Shown here: one piece after another, positions 1 through 7,790 of the stretch | Position numbering within the stretch: position 1 is the stretch's first letter | Layout of the letters: every line of letters starts with the position of its first letter | Assembly: GCA_964650735.1 (NCBI GenBank) | Contig: CAZYUT010000012.1 | Location: 1 to 30,553, forward strand | Length of the DNA: 30,553 nucleotides | DNA from: Dichotomicrobium sp964650735 | GTDB taxonomy: Bacteria > Pseudomonadota > Alphaproteobacteria > Rhizobiales > Rhodomicrobiaceae | Direction: 5' to 3' | Made by a program: the position numbers and the translations under genes | Notes under the pieces: model-generated | Databases searched by the model: none | Told to the model about the DNA's origin: nothing | The model's input: the letters and a program-made list of their open reading frames with translations, nothing else

Positions 1-167
1 CTGCTCCATCCAGTCCATCGTCGCGGCGCCGTCATGCACCTCGCCGATCTTGTGGCTCTTGCCGGTGTAATAGAGAATGCGCTCGGTTGTGGTTGTCTTA
101 CCCGCATCAATATGGGCCATGATGCCGATATTGCGGTAATTTTCGATCGGTGTTTCGCGTGCCATCT
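1..167 (-). CDS. fusA: Elongation factor G, N-terminal fragment
   Basis: Translocation GTPase of the ribosome; only the first 55 codons lie in the window and the gene runs off the left edge. The protein begins MARETPIENYRNIGIMAH and carries the EF-G P-loop AHIDAGKT at residues 17-24, followed by the TTERILYYTG segment typical of the family. The start ATG (167-165) lies 28 bases after the rpsG stop, in the usual str operon order rpsL-rpsG-fusA. tufA would be expected further left, outside the window. The identity is certain from the conserved G1 region. Confidence 0.97.
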
Positions 168-195
168 CTCAGCGGCCCCATATATCCAGCATCTG

Positions 196-666
196 CTACC
201 AGCGGTAATGCGAGAACGCCCGGTTAGCTTCGGCCATGCGGTGCGTGTCCTCGCGCTTCTTGACTGCCGCGCCGCGGTTGTTCGCAGCGTCCAGCAGCTC
301 GCCCGAAAGGCGCTCCTCCATCGTGTTCTCGTTGCGCCCGCGCGCCGCCGTGATCAGCCAGCGGATCGCCAGCGCCTGCCGGCGCTCCGGGCGCACCTCC
401 ACCGGAACTTGATAGGTCGCCCCGCCGACACGGCGCGAACGCACTTCGATCGCCGGCTTTACATTATCAAGCGCCTCGTGAAACATCTGTACGGGGTCGC
501 GCTTGGTCTTGTCTTCCATGCGGTTCAGCGCGCCGTAGACGATGCGCTCAGCCACCGACTTCTTGCCGTCATACATCAAAATGTTCATCAGCTTCGCAAG
601 GACGACATCCCCATAGCGGGCGTCCGGCGTAATCTTGCGCTTTTCAGCTCTGTGACGGCGCGACAT
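196..666 (-). CDS. rpsG: 30S ribosomal protein S7
   Basis: Primary 16S rRNA-binding protein of the small-subunit head. The protein has 156 residues, the usual bacterial length, and shows the S7 landmarks MSRRHRAEKR, the DGKKSVAERIVYGAL helix, the RRVGGATYQVPVEV hairpin and the NRAFSHYRW C-terminus. It lies between rpsL and fusA. The 154-base gap after rpsL is large for a ribosomal operon. In E. coli the rpsL-rpsG gap holds the S7 autoregulatory site, so a similar role is possible here, but I could not match a defined S7-binding structure. Nothing in the protein is unusual. Confidence 0.98.
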   Translation of the reverse strand: MSRRHRAEKRKITPDARYGDVVLAKLMNILMYDGKKSVAERIVYGALNRMEDKTKRDPVQMFHEALDNVKPAIEVRSRRVGGATYQVPVEVRPERRQALAIRWLITAARGRNENTMEERLSGELLDAANNRGAAVKKREDTHRMAEANRAFSHYRW

Positions 667-820
667 CTATAGTCTGCTCCAAGTCTTCCGTTTTCTCGCC
701 TCGTGCAGCTGACCGGCCTTCGTACCGGCGCTACCCAACGTCCCGGCTCCTGCGGCGTCCGTAGGGCGCCATTGCGAGCCTTCCGCTGACGACCAGATCG
801 TTAAATCCTTCAAACTTCCG

Positions 821-1192
821 TTACTTCGGCCGTTTCGCGCCATATTTCGAGCGGCGCTGTCTGCGCTTCGACACGCCCTGGGTGTCCAGCGTACCGCGGA
901 TCGTGTGGTAGCGAACGCCGGGCAAGTCCTTCACACGGCCGCCGCGGATCATCACCACCGAATGCTCCTGCAGGTTGTGCCCCTCGCCCGGGATATAGCT
1001 CGTCACTTCGTAGCCATTGGTGAGCCGCACACGCGCAACCTTGCGCAGCGCGGAGTTCGGCTTCTTCGGCGTCGTGGTGTACACGCGCGTGCACACACCG
1101 CGCTTTTGCGGGCACGCCTCCAGCGCAGGAACTTTGTTGCGCTTCACCGGCGCCTGGCGCGGCTTGCGAATGAGCTGTTGAACCGTGGGCAT
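821..1192 (-). CDS. rpsL: 30S ribosomal protein S12
   Basis: Decoding-centre protein of the small subunit. From MPTVQQLIRK it has 123 residues, the family length. The frame stays open 17 codons further upstream, but that extension resembles no S12, so ATG at 1192 is taken as the start. Both streptomycin-contact regions look wild type: TPKKPNSALR with lysines 43 and 44, and GGRVKDLPGVR with lysine 88 (numbering includes Met1). It is the first gene of the str operon seen here. The promoter should lie to the right, in 1193-1479 or beyond the assembly gap. Confidence 0.98.
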   Translation of the reverse strand: MPTVQQLIRKPRQAPVKRNKVPALEACPQKRGVCTRVYTTTPKKPNSALRKVARVRLTNGYEVTSYIPGEGHNLQEHSVVMIRGGRVKDLPGVRYHTIRGTLDTQGVSKRRQRRSKYGAKRPK

Positions 1193-1479
1193 TCCACCAA
1201 TCGTCCATTGTTCCGGAGCAGAATCCGCGGCAGCGCAAACCATACCTGCAGCAACGCCGCGGCATGCTGAGCGCTAAAATGCAGAGGATCGCCGCCCGTC
1301 CCGAGCGTGCGATCATGACCGAATTCTACTCAGCTTGTTTGAGCCAGCGTTTAGCCGAAAAGTTTAACGAGCGCGCACGAGCACTCGTCGGCTACCGCCT
1401 GGCCATCAAATCGCTTGCAAGCTAGTCCCCAGATTCCGGAGCGTCAAGCCCAAAATCATAGCGTCATGGCGATTTTCGC
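1193..1479. other. Non-coding upstream region of the str operon
   Basis: This stretch, between the S12 start and the assembly gap, has no credible gene. It should hold the leader and perhaps the promoter of rpsL on the minus strand. The only promoter-like element I see is a TAGAAT -10-like hexamer (plus-strand 1323-1328, read on the minus strand), without a good -35 at the right distance. In many alphaproteobacteria rpoB-rpoC lie upstream of rpsL; the sequence ends in unknown bases before that can be tested. Confidence 0.5.
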
Positions 1480-1579
1480 NNNNNNNNNNNNNNNNNNNNN
1501 NNNNNNNNNNNNNNNNNNNNNNNNNNNNNNNNNNNNNNNNNNNNNNNNNNNNNNNNNNNNNNNNNNNNNNNNNNNNNNN
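1480..1579. other. Assembly gap, 100 N
   Basis: Exactly 100 undetermined bases, the conventional placeholder for a scaffold gap of unknown size. The sequences on the two sides come from different contigs, so the true distance between rpsL and the gene at 1672 is unknown and the promoter of that gene may be missing. The left side holds the minus-strand str operon; the right side starts a plus-strand accessory block. Confidence 0.98.
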
Positions 1580-1671
1580 GGATATATCGCGCTGCGCGCA
1601 GCTTGCAAGGCTTGCCCAGCGCAGCTTCGCGCGGAGCATTGCGGTCGCGAGCGGTAGACAGGACGTGTACG

Positions 1672-2079
1672 ATGACAAATCCCGCTGTAGCAGAGGCGCT
1701 CGCCGAGGCTTGCCAGCAAATCCCCGACGCCCTGGCTGGCGTATGCGCCGACCTGCGTTCGGGCAACATCATCGCCAGCGAAATTGGCCCAGACAGCCCA
1801 ACCGGCCCGGCCGAACTAGCTGCGGCGGCAGCCCGTCTGTTCGCCGGCGGCGCCAAGTCTGGGCTGAACCACCTCTGGCGTCGCGTGGGAGACGGCGCGG
1901 AGGGCGGGGACGAAGTCGTGTTGCTGGATCCAGACCATTCGTATGTGTTTTTTCGCCCGGCGGCGCGCCCGCATTATGCGCTCGTTTTCCTGACGGGGCG
2001 CGACGCAGATGTCGGCCTGACGATTGCGCGCACCCGTGCTGTCAAGGCCCGCTTCGAGGACGCGCTGCGCCGGCCCTGA
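1672..2079 (+). CDS. Small Roadblock/LC7-like protein
   Basis: A 135-residue acidic-to-neutral protein with no signal peptide or membrane segment. The order of predicted elements resembles a Roadblock/LC7 domain: a first strand pair around residues 21-37 (LAGVCADLRSGNIIASE), an alanine-rich helix at 46-60, strands at 81-95 and 101-109 (YALVFLTGR), and a last helix after the DADVGLTIAR turn (110-120). Roadblock proteins commonly bind and regulate GTPases (MglB acts on MglA), and two dynamin-like GTPases lie downstream. The start is ATG 1672, with an AGGA ribosome site 8 bases upstream; an in-frame upstream extension is open but lacks a site. The next gene follows after 24 bases. The fold call is by eye only. 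Confidence 0.6.
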   Translation: MTNPAVAEALAEACQQIPDALAGVCADLRSGNIIASEIGPDSPTGPAELAAAAARLFAGGAKSGLNHLWRRVGDGAEGGDEVVLLDPDHSYVFFRPAARPHYALVFLTGRDADVGLTIARTRAVKARFEDALRRP

Positions 2080-2103
2080 CAGGCGAGACGGAGGATGCTG
2101 CTG

Positions 2104-2949
2104 ATGGAATTGGATGCCGCCGGGTGGGCCAAAACGGCAACGCCGGTTCCGCCAGATGCGGGCCCGCCGGAACGGCTGCTCGCCTTGCTCATGCTGGTGC
2201 AACGGACGATCCTGCCGCGGCGTGCCGCGTTGATCGGACCGCAACCCAATGTGACCCTCGATCTGGCCAGCGGGCGCCTGCAACTCGGCGTGCAGGCCGG
2301 CAACCATTATGCAACGGACGACGCGCTCGCGGCGGCCGCCCCGGCGGCGGAAAGGCTGTTGCGCTGGCGCGCCCACGCGGTGACCCGCCATGATGAGACG
2401 CTGCGCCAACACCGGCGGGCCCTGTGCGCCTGCGCCGCCCGGGCGCTGCTTAGGATTTGCGCCGAAAGCGCGCCGCGATACCGGGTCGAGGCCGCTGCGA
2501 TGGAGGAGGTCTGGGCCGCGGCTTCGTTCGCTGTGATGGAGCTTTATGAGGCGGCGCGGGATCACGCAGTTGCCCGCGGGAGCGGCGCGGTGCGCCCGTT
2601 CTTCGACACGGTGCGCCCGAAAATGGATGAAGCCTGGCTTCTCTCTCGCGACGGGTGGGTGCTGGAGACCCCGCCCGATGCGGCAGATCTGGCAACCTAC
2701 GCCCAAATCACCCGGACCGCGCGTCAGCTCGGCGCTTGGGGCCGCACGACCGAGCACCCGCAGCTTGCCTATGCCACGCGCCCGCCGCACGCGTGGATCT
2801 GGTGCGTTGCATCCGATCCGCATCACCTCGCCATGCTGCGCTGCCAACCGCTGCAATGGGCCGCCACGCTGAGCGCATGGAACGACGACCGAACCGGACA
2901 GACGCAGGGTTCTGGCCCCATGTCTGGCCCCATGTCTGGCCCCATGTGA
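2104..2949 (+). CDS. Unknown protein with a possible C-terminal Roadblock-like domain
   Basis: A 281-residue cytoplasmic protein that I do not recognise as a named family. Residues 22-172 look mostly helical, with a cysteine cluster LCACAARALLRICA at 107-120. Residues 173-250 show a second Roadblock-like pattern: KMDEAWLLSRDGWVLE, a helix DLATYAQITRTARQL, then LAYATRPPHAWIWCVASDPHHLAMLRC. The start is placed at ATG 2104 because GGAGG at 2090-2094 is 9 bases away; the in-frame ATG at 2095 would touch that site. The protein ends in a GPMS repeat encoded by three perfect 12-base units. It follows the small Roadblock-like gene by 24 bases and precedes the dynamin genes, so a shared role is likely but unproven. 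Confidence 0.6.
   Translation: MELDAAGWAKTATPVPPDAGPPERLLALLMLVQRTILPRRAALIGPQPNVTLDLASGRLQLGVQAGNHYATDDALAAAAPAAERLLRWRAHAVTRHDETLRQHRRALCACAARALLRICAESAPRYRVEAAAMEEVWAAASFAVMELYEAARDHAVARGSGAVRPFFDTVRPKMDEAWLLSRDGWVLETPPDAADLATYAQITRTARQLGAWGRTTEHPQLAYATRPPHAWIWCVASDPHHLAMLRCQPLQWAATLSAWNDDRTGQTQGSGPMSGPMSGPM
2911..2946 (+). repeat. Three perfect 12-bp tandem repeats at the 3' end of a gene
   Basis: The unit TCTGGCCCCATG occurs three times without a mismatch (2911-2922, 2923-2934, 2935-2946) and is followed at once by the TGA stop. Because 12 is a multiple of three, gain or loss of units would change the number of Ser-Gly-Pro-Met repeats in the C-terminal tail without shifting the frame. 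Each unit also contains an ATG. Perfect identity suggests recent slippage or an assembly effect. Confidence 0.95.
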
Positions 2950-3067
2950 TGCCTGAGCGCCACGCGGCTCAAATGCTGCATGGCAATACAAGATCGAGCT
3001 GCATCCGGCTGCCTGGCACGCAACGCGCCGCAGGGCGCTCTTGCGCAAACTTAACCGACAAGGCACT

Positions 3068-3121
3068 TTTCGTGGCGACACGAAACGAAGCCCGTTCATT
3101 TTCGCGCCGTCGCGTTATAAC
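3068..3121 (+). promoter_or_regulatory. Hairpin and possible sigma-70 promoter before the first dynamin gene
   Basis: A perfect 7-base inverted repeat, TTTCGTG-GCGA-CACGAAA, occupies 3068-3085. A good -10 hexamer, TATAAC, lies at 3116-3121, but the matching -35 region (around 3093-3099) is poor. If this promoter is real, transcription would begin near 3128. That is too close for an ATG at 3133 to have a leader and would favour the in-frame ATG at 3184. The hairpin could instead end transcripts from the two upstream genes, although no T-run follows it. Confidence 0.35.
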
Positions 3122-3132
3122 ACCGCTGCGCA

Positions 3133-5328
3133 ATGACGCGCCGAAATCCGCTCGGCGCCGCCAGCCATCCGGCGAAGCAAGCCATGAAACCAGACACCAG
3201 ATCGACAGAGCAGACCAGCAATCCTGCCGCGAATGTTTCCGAAACCGGCCCCGGCGCGAACCTGCAGCAGATGGTCGACGAGTTGCAAGACTGCGTCAGT
3301 GCGCTGAGCGCCGATCTGGAGGGGCCGCTTGCGGCAATGGCCCAGTCGCTGATCGCCGAACTCAACGAACAGGTCTGCCGCGTCGCGGTGATCGGCCAGG
3401 TGAAAGCCGGCAAAAGCACCTTCATCAACGCCCTCGCTGGGCGGCCCACCATGCTGCCCACCGACGTCAACCCATGGACGGCGGTCGTCACAAAAATTCA
3501 TTTCGGCGAGCCAGGCGCGCAGGAAGGCGCCTATTTCGAGTTTTTCACCGAGGAAGAATGGCGCCACATGATCGGCGGCGGGCGGGTGCGCGAAATGGCG
3601 ACCAGCCTCGCGCCAAACCTCGACAGCGACGAGATCCACGAGCAGCTCTCCCAGTTCGAGCAGCGTGCAAAGAGCCGCCTCGGCGAGAATTTCCCGCAGA
3701 TGCTCGGCAAGCACCACCTGTTTTCCTCAGTCACCCCAGGCGTGCTGGAGCGCTATGTCACCGCCGGCGAGGACCGGCCGATGGCCGAGGGCGCGATCGA
3801 CGAGAGTAACGCCCATTTCGCTGACATCACGAAGAGCGCCGATCTCTATTTCAAAGACAATCCGTTCGGCTTCCCAACAGTCGTGATCGACACGCCCGGC
3901 ACGAACGACCCATTCCTCGTGCGCGACGAGATCACGCTGCAGAACCTGGAAACCGCCGACGTCTACATCGTCGTGGTGACGGCGCAGCAGCCGCTGTCCA
4001 ACACTGACCTGAACCTGTTGCGGCTCCTGCAGGGCGTCGATGCCGGGCGCGCGCTCATCTTTTTGAACCGGCTCGACATGCTGGAGAACGCCGCCGGGAA
4101 CTATCAGACCGTGCTGGAACGGGTGCGCGCCATCCTTCGCAAGGAGTTTTCGACCGACGACATCCCGGTGATACCCGGCAGCGCGGCCTGGGGCCTGCGC
4201 GCGCTGACCCCGATGGGCGCGCACCGGGATGGAACGCTCGACCAGCAGTTCCTGGATTATGCGGTCGGCAGGGGGGTTGCCGAACGGGAAACGCTGGCGC
4301 AACTGCTAGACATGGATGAGCCTGAGGAAACGGCGCTGGCGAACCTCCTCACCGATGTGTCGGGACTGAAAGAGATCAACACGGAACTGGCGCGGCTCAT
4401 GACCAGATCGCGCGCAGCCCAGAAAATCGCCAGCGTCGCCGGCATCGTGTCGGCGCTGACGCACAACTACGCCCTGCTCGCGCGCCACAAGGTGGACCGC
4501 ATCCAGGCGCGAACCGGGCAAGACGAGGCGCAACGGCGGGAGGATCGCAAGCAGCGCAAAGCGGCTTTCGAGACCGGCGCGCGCGAACTCGCCGAGCGTT
4601 TCAAGGCATTCGAGCGGGACTACGCAGCGCTGACCGCGGAGGGCACGCGCAAGATCACCGATCGGCTGCATGCCGCTGTGACCGCGCTGGCCGCCGCAGA
4701 GCAATCTGCGCTTGAGGAAAAGCTGCGCGCCGGCGAGAAGCTCGATGCCCCGCGCCTCGACACGATCGGCATACGTCACAAGCTGGCGCGCGAGTTCATC
4801 GCTGCTTTTGACGAGATCGCATTGCAGATGCAGGCTTTCGAGCGCGACAATCTGAAGGAGATTGACGAGATGTTCTCCGCTTCCGCGCCCGGCGTGGACG
4901 CGCCGATGACCGCAGGGCCGCTGCCTTCGCCGCCGGCGCGCCCCTCGCTATCGCCGCTGGCGCAGGCTGTGGCGGTCGATCTCGATGAGCCGCGCCGTTT
5001 CGTCTGGCAAAGCCAGAGCAGCGATCCGCGCGAGGCGGTCAAGGCGCTGCGCATCGGTCTGGAGCGCGACTTCCTTACAGTCGCGCGCGAACTCGGCGAA
5101 CTGGCCAAAAAGGCGCTCGGCAGTCATGCCGCCGGCGTGACCCGCCGCTACCGCACCATCGTTCACGAGACGTTGGAGATTGTCGCGAGGCTGGTCCAGG
5201 ACGGTCCGCTGCCCGAAGATTTCGACGCCGCGCTGGCCCAGGCGCAGGCGCGGGCCGGACGCATGGGCGAGTTGGCACAGCGCACGGCCGCGCTTCACGA
5301 ACGTTGCCAGACTGCGCTGGAGACGTGA
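3133..5328 (+). CDS. Dynamin-like large GTPase (first of a pair)
   Basis: Member of the bacterial dynamin-like GTPase superfamily, whose members bind, tubulate, fuse or protect membranes in GTP-driven cycles. All key motifs are intact (numbering from ATG 3133, 731 residues): P-loop GQVKAGKST at 88-96, DTPG at 253-256 and NRLD at 312-315, with the typical FINALAG segment after the P-loop. Residues about 400-580 are long charged helices; 586-609 is a proline-rich linker; 620-731 is helical again. I see no transmembrane paddle like that of cyanobacterial BDLP. Neither ATG 3133 nor ATG 3184 has a good ribosome site, so the first 17 residues are uncertain. The second GTPase begins just after its stop, so the two are probably made together. 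Confidence 0.85.
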   Translation: MTRRNPLGAASHPAKQAMKPDTRSTEQTSNPAANVSETGPGANLQQMVDELQDCVSALSADLEGPLAAMAQSLIAELNEQVCRVAVIGQVKAGKSTFINALAGRPTMLPTDVNPWTAVVTKIHFGEPGAQEGAYFEFFTEEEWRHMIGGGRVREMATSLAPNLDSDEIHEQLSQFEQRAKSRLGENFPQMLGKHHLFSSVTPGVLERYVTAGEDRPMAEGAIDESNAHFADITKSADLYFKDNPFGFPTVVIDTPGTNDPFLVRDEITLQNLETADVYIVVVTAQQPLSNTDLNLLRLLQGVDAGRALIFLNRLDMLENAAGNYQTVLERVRAILRKEFSTDDIPVIPGSAAWGLRALTPMGAHRDGTLDQQFLDYAVGRGVAERETLAQLLDMDEPEETALANLLTDVSGLKEINTELARLMTRSRAAQKIASVAGIVSALTHNYALLARHKVDRIQARTGQDEAQRREDRKQRKAAFETGARELAERFKAFERDYAALTAEGTRKITDRLHAAVTALAAAEQSALEEKLRAGEKLDAPRLDTIGIRHKLAREFIAAFDEIALQMQAFERDNLKEIDEMFSASAPGVDAPMTAGPLPSPPARPSLSPLAQAVAVDLDEPRRFVWQSQSSDPREAVKALRIGLERDFLTVARELGELAKKALGSHAAGVTRRYRTIVHETLEIVARLVQDGPLPEDFDAALAQAQARAGRMGELAQRTAALHERCQTALET

Positions 5329-5345
5329 TAGACAGGGCACCCGCA

Positions 5346-6683
5346 ATGCAGGACATCGCCCACGAGCAGGAGGCCACGGCGGCCGAACTGGCGCAGCGCT
5401 TGCGTGAGACGCGCGACGTGTTCGAACAGGCCGCGCATATCCCGCGCGTGGCCGCCGCAATACGCGGCTTGCAACGCGTCGAAACCAGCCTCGACCGCCC
5501 GCCGCGGATCGGCATTTTCGGCGAATTCAACTCCGGCAAGACGTCGCTGACCAATCTGCTGATCGGCCGGAAGGCGCTACCCACCAGCGTCGTGACCAGC
5601 GATCGCGGCTCGACGCTGCTGCGCTATGCAAACCAACCCGTCCTGTATGCCATCGGCGCGGAAGGCGGACGCCACAGGCTCACAACCGCCGCATTTCAAA
5701 AACTCATTGCCCGTCCCGCATTGACCGAGATCGGCGTGCCGTTCCCCAAGCTGCGCGATTATGAGATCATCGATACTGTCGGCGTCTCCGACCCTGGCCT
5801 CGGCGGCATGCCGCCGAAGCGGGCGGCGCATTCCTTCGTCCATGGCGCGGCCTGGTGTACAGTGGCGAGCCAAGCGTGGAAGCGTAGCGAAATCAGCCAG
5901 TGGCGCACCATGCCGGAGGCCGTGCGCAAACGCAGCCTGCTGGTCGTCACGCATATCGACGCGGTACCCAGCGCGCAGGACCGCGAGCGCATTGCCGAGC
6001 GCATCCGCTCCGAAGCGGCGAAGCTGTTTCACGGCTTCGTGATGATCTCGTTGACCCAGGCCCTTCGCGTTTTGTCGTCGGAGGGCGAGGTTCTTGACGA
6101 GACCGCCTGGCACGACAGCGGCGCGGCCGAGCTGGAACACTGGTTCGCCGAAATCGTCGCGATGGCGCGTGCTGACAAGCGCCGCCGTGCTGTGGCAGCG
6201 GCGCAAGCGATCGCCGAGCGGCTCGTGTCGGCGCCGCTGCGCACGCCGCACCAGATCGCGGTTGCCCAGCTCGAGGCCGCCTGGACGAACCGCGCCAGGC
6301 GGATGGTTCGCGAGGCGGCCGGAAGCGATTTGGAGCAATCCAGCGTCGAACAGCATATCGATACGCTGCTCAGCGCGGCCCGAGGCTTCGCTGCCTATGG
6401 TCTAGAACCATGGCTCCAGGCTCGTGTCAAAAGCGCCGAGGTCCGCGCGATCCTGACGCTGTTGCCGCAGAATGAGGCACAGTTGCGCGGTGTTGTCGCC
6501 GGGTTGCCGCTGGCTCAGGCCCACCGTGCGCTGGAGCTGGTCGTGGACCAGGTGGCGGCAGAGCTGCGCGAAGCGTTGTTAGCATTGGGGCCAGCGAAAA
6601 AAGACCGGCCGGCGGAGCTGCCCGCCTCTGTCCTGCAGGCCGCAGCCGCGCTGTCGGCCTGGGCCAACGAGCAGGCGATTTAA
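5346..6683 (+). CDS. Dynamin-like GTPase (second, shorter partner)
   Basis: A 445-residue GTPase with P-loop GEFNSGKTS at residues 59-67, which lines up with that of the upstream dynamin, followed by LTNLLIG. The G3 motif is DTVG (143-146) instead of DTPG, and G4 reads THID (202-205), so switch II is altered. Residues about 250-445 are helical with alanine-rich stretches and no clear membrane segment. ATG 5346 is chosen for AGGG 8 bases upstream; GTG 5325, which overlaps the upstream stop, and TTG 5304 are alternatives. Bacterial dynamins often occur as unequal tandem pairs that work as hetero-oligomers, and that is the simplest reading. It ends 3 bases from a convergent phosphatase gene. Confidence 0.78.
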   Translation: MQDIAHEQEATAAELAQRLRETRDVFEQAAHIPRVAAAIRGLQRVETSLDRPPRIGIFGEFNSGKTSLTNLLIGRKALPTSVVTSDRGSTLLRYANQPVLYAIGAEGGRHRLTTAAFQKLIARPALTEIGVPFPKLRDYEIIDTVGVSDPGLGGMPPKRAAHSFVHGAAWCTVASQAWKRSEISQWRTMPEAVRKRSLLVVTHIDAVPSAQDRERIAERIRSEAAKLFHGFVMISLTQALRVLSSEGEVLDETAWHDSGAAELEHWFAEIVAMARADKRRRAVAAAQAIAERLVSAPLRTPHQIAVAQLEAAWTNRARRMVREAAGSDLEQSSVEQHIDTLLSAARGFAAYGLEPWLQARVKSAEVRAILTLLPQNEAQLRGVVAGLPLAQAHRALELVVDQVAAELREALLALGPAKKDRPAELPASVLQAAAALSAWANEQAI

Positions 6684-6686
6684 AGG

Positions 6687-7430
6687 CTATTCGCGCCTCA
6701 GCAGCCGGTTGACGATGAAATTCGTCACCCCGCTGCGCATCTTGAAGCTGGAGGCGACCCGCTTCGGTTCATAGCGCTCATCGACCCACCTGAGGAAGTC
6801 CATCGGGCCGCCCGCAGTCTCTGCGCGGTAACTGTGCAGGAAATGGTCGAGAACGCCGGTATCCGCCTGCTTGAAGTGCCCATAGCGCAAGCTCAGCTGG
6901 CGCGCTGCCTCCTCCACCGGCCGCCCCTCGCGCAGCAGCAGATAAAGCGCTGACATAAGACCGGCCCGGTCCGCGCCTGATTTGCAGTGAATTAGCACCG
7001 GATATTCGATATCCCGGAACAGCGCGGCTGCCTCGTGGATCTGATGTCGCCGCGGGACGCCGCGCGAGCGCAGTTTGAAGTTGATCAGCCTCACGCCGTA
7101 TTTTTCGCAGGCCTGCTGTTCCAGCCTGTAGCTGCCGCAATCGCGCGGACCGCGCAGGTTGATGACCGTGCGCACACCGCGTTTCGCGAGCCTGCGGATA
7201 TCACGCGGGCTGGGTTGTGCGGAGCGCAGGACGCCGGGCGCGACCTCGTGAAGATTGAGATAGGCAAGGCGGAAAATGCCGTGGTCCGCCGCAATCAGGT
7301 CGAAATGCTCGAACAAACGCGCCAGCCGGGGCGAGGCGCTCACGGCGCGGCTGCTGGCGGCGCGGTTCCGGTAACGCCGGTAGCTTCTGGCCAGCATGCG
7401 CCTCTGTCGCTTAGCGAAATTCATTGCCAT
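6687..7430 (-). CDS. CX5R protein tyrosine / dual-specificity-type phosphatase
   Basis: A 247-residue cysteine phosphatase. The signature HCKSGADR gives Cys149 and Arg155 of the CX5R loop, and upstream TVINLRGPRD (88-97) matches the segment before the general acid in dual-specificity-type enzymes. The first 40 residues are very basic (many Arg), suggesting binding to an anionic partner or membrane. There is no signal peptide, so it should act in the cytoplasm on phosphotyrosine, a phospholipid or a phosphosugar; the substrate cannot be told. It converges on the dynamin block with 3 bases between stops. ATG 7430 and ATG 7424 are both possible starts. Confidence 0.8.
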   Translation of the reverse strand: MAMNFAKRQRRMLARSYRRYRNRAASSRAVSASPRLARLFEHFDLIAADHGIFRLAYLNLHEVAPGVLRSAQPSPRDIRRLAKRGVRTVINLRGPRDCGSYRLEQQACEKYGVRLINFKLRSRGVPRRHQIHEAAALFRDIEYPVLIHCKSGADRAGLMSALYLLLREGRPVEEAARQLSLRYGHFKQADTGVLDHFLHSYRAETAGGPMDFLRWVDERYEPKRVASSFKMRSGVTNFIVNRLLRRE

Positions 7431-7520
7431 GCTGCGTTTCGCGCCTCTCGCCGATGCGGACAGCCTCCGTCTCGTGAGGCGGCCACGGCTTTCCGTTTAC
7501 CCGGTCGTAACGCCGGAAAA

Positions 7521-7790
7521 CTAATGGAGGACGAGACGTCCGTCGAGATAGCTTATTTCCGCCGGGGCAACGAGGCTCTTGTGCGTCACCGTGATGCGAT
7601 GGAGCGGGCCGTCGAGATGGGTGCGCCAGTAATCCAGGAATTCATGCAGTTTCGGAAACTCCGGCGCATAATCGTAGTCCTGCCAGACAAATGATTGGAT
7701 CAATTTTGGAAAATCGGGGAGCCGATAAAGGATTTCCGCAGTGGTCAGACTGTAACCGTGAAGCTGCTGCAAAAGGTCGCTGTCCGCCAT
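7521..7790 (-). CDS. usg: Usg family protein
   Basis: An 89-residue protein of the small Usg family common in alphaproteobacteria, of unknown biochemical role. The family core is very clear: GYSLTTAEILYRLPDFPKL, then SFVWQDYDYAPEFP and the ending ISYLDGRLVLH. The start is ATG 7790, with AGAGGA a few bases upstream; this gives the normal family length. The frame stays open for another 131 codons upstream, but that part resembles nothing in the family and has weaker codon bias, so it is left out. The gene is transcribed away from hemH across a 362-base gap. Confidence 0.88.
   Translation of the reverse strand: MADSDLLQQLHGYSLTTAEILYRLPDFPKLIQSFVWQDYDYAPEFPKLHEFLDYWRTHLDGPLHRITVTHKSLVAPAEISYLDGRLVLH

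Noticed and set aside
1193..1243. 17-codon N-terminal extension of S12
   Set aside because: S12 is highly conserved and begins MPTVQQLIRKPR; the extension is unrelated.
1816..3099. Long minus-strand open frame of 427 codons opposite the two Roadblock-like genes
   Set aside because: It is arginine- and histidine-rich with low complexity, resembles no family, and reads the 12-bp repeat as an odd Gly-Ala-Arg-His tract. The plus-strand frames have ribosome sites and ordered composition.
2655..3809. 384-codon plus-strand open frame across the second Roadblock-like gene and first dynamin
   Set aside because: Out of frame with both motif-bearing genes and extremely arginine-rich.
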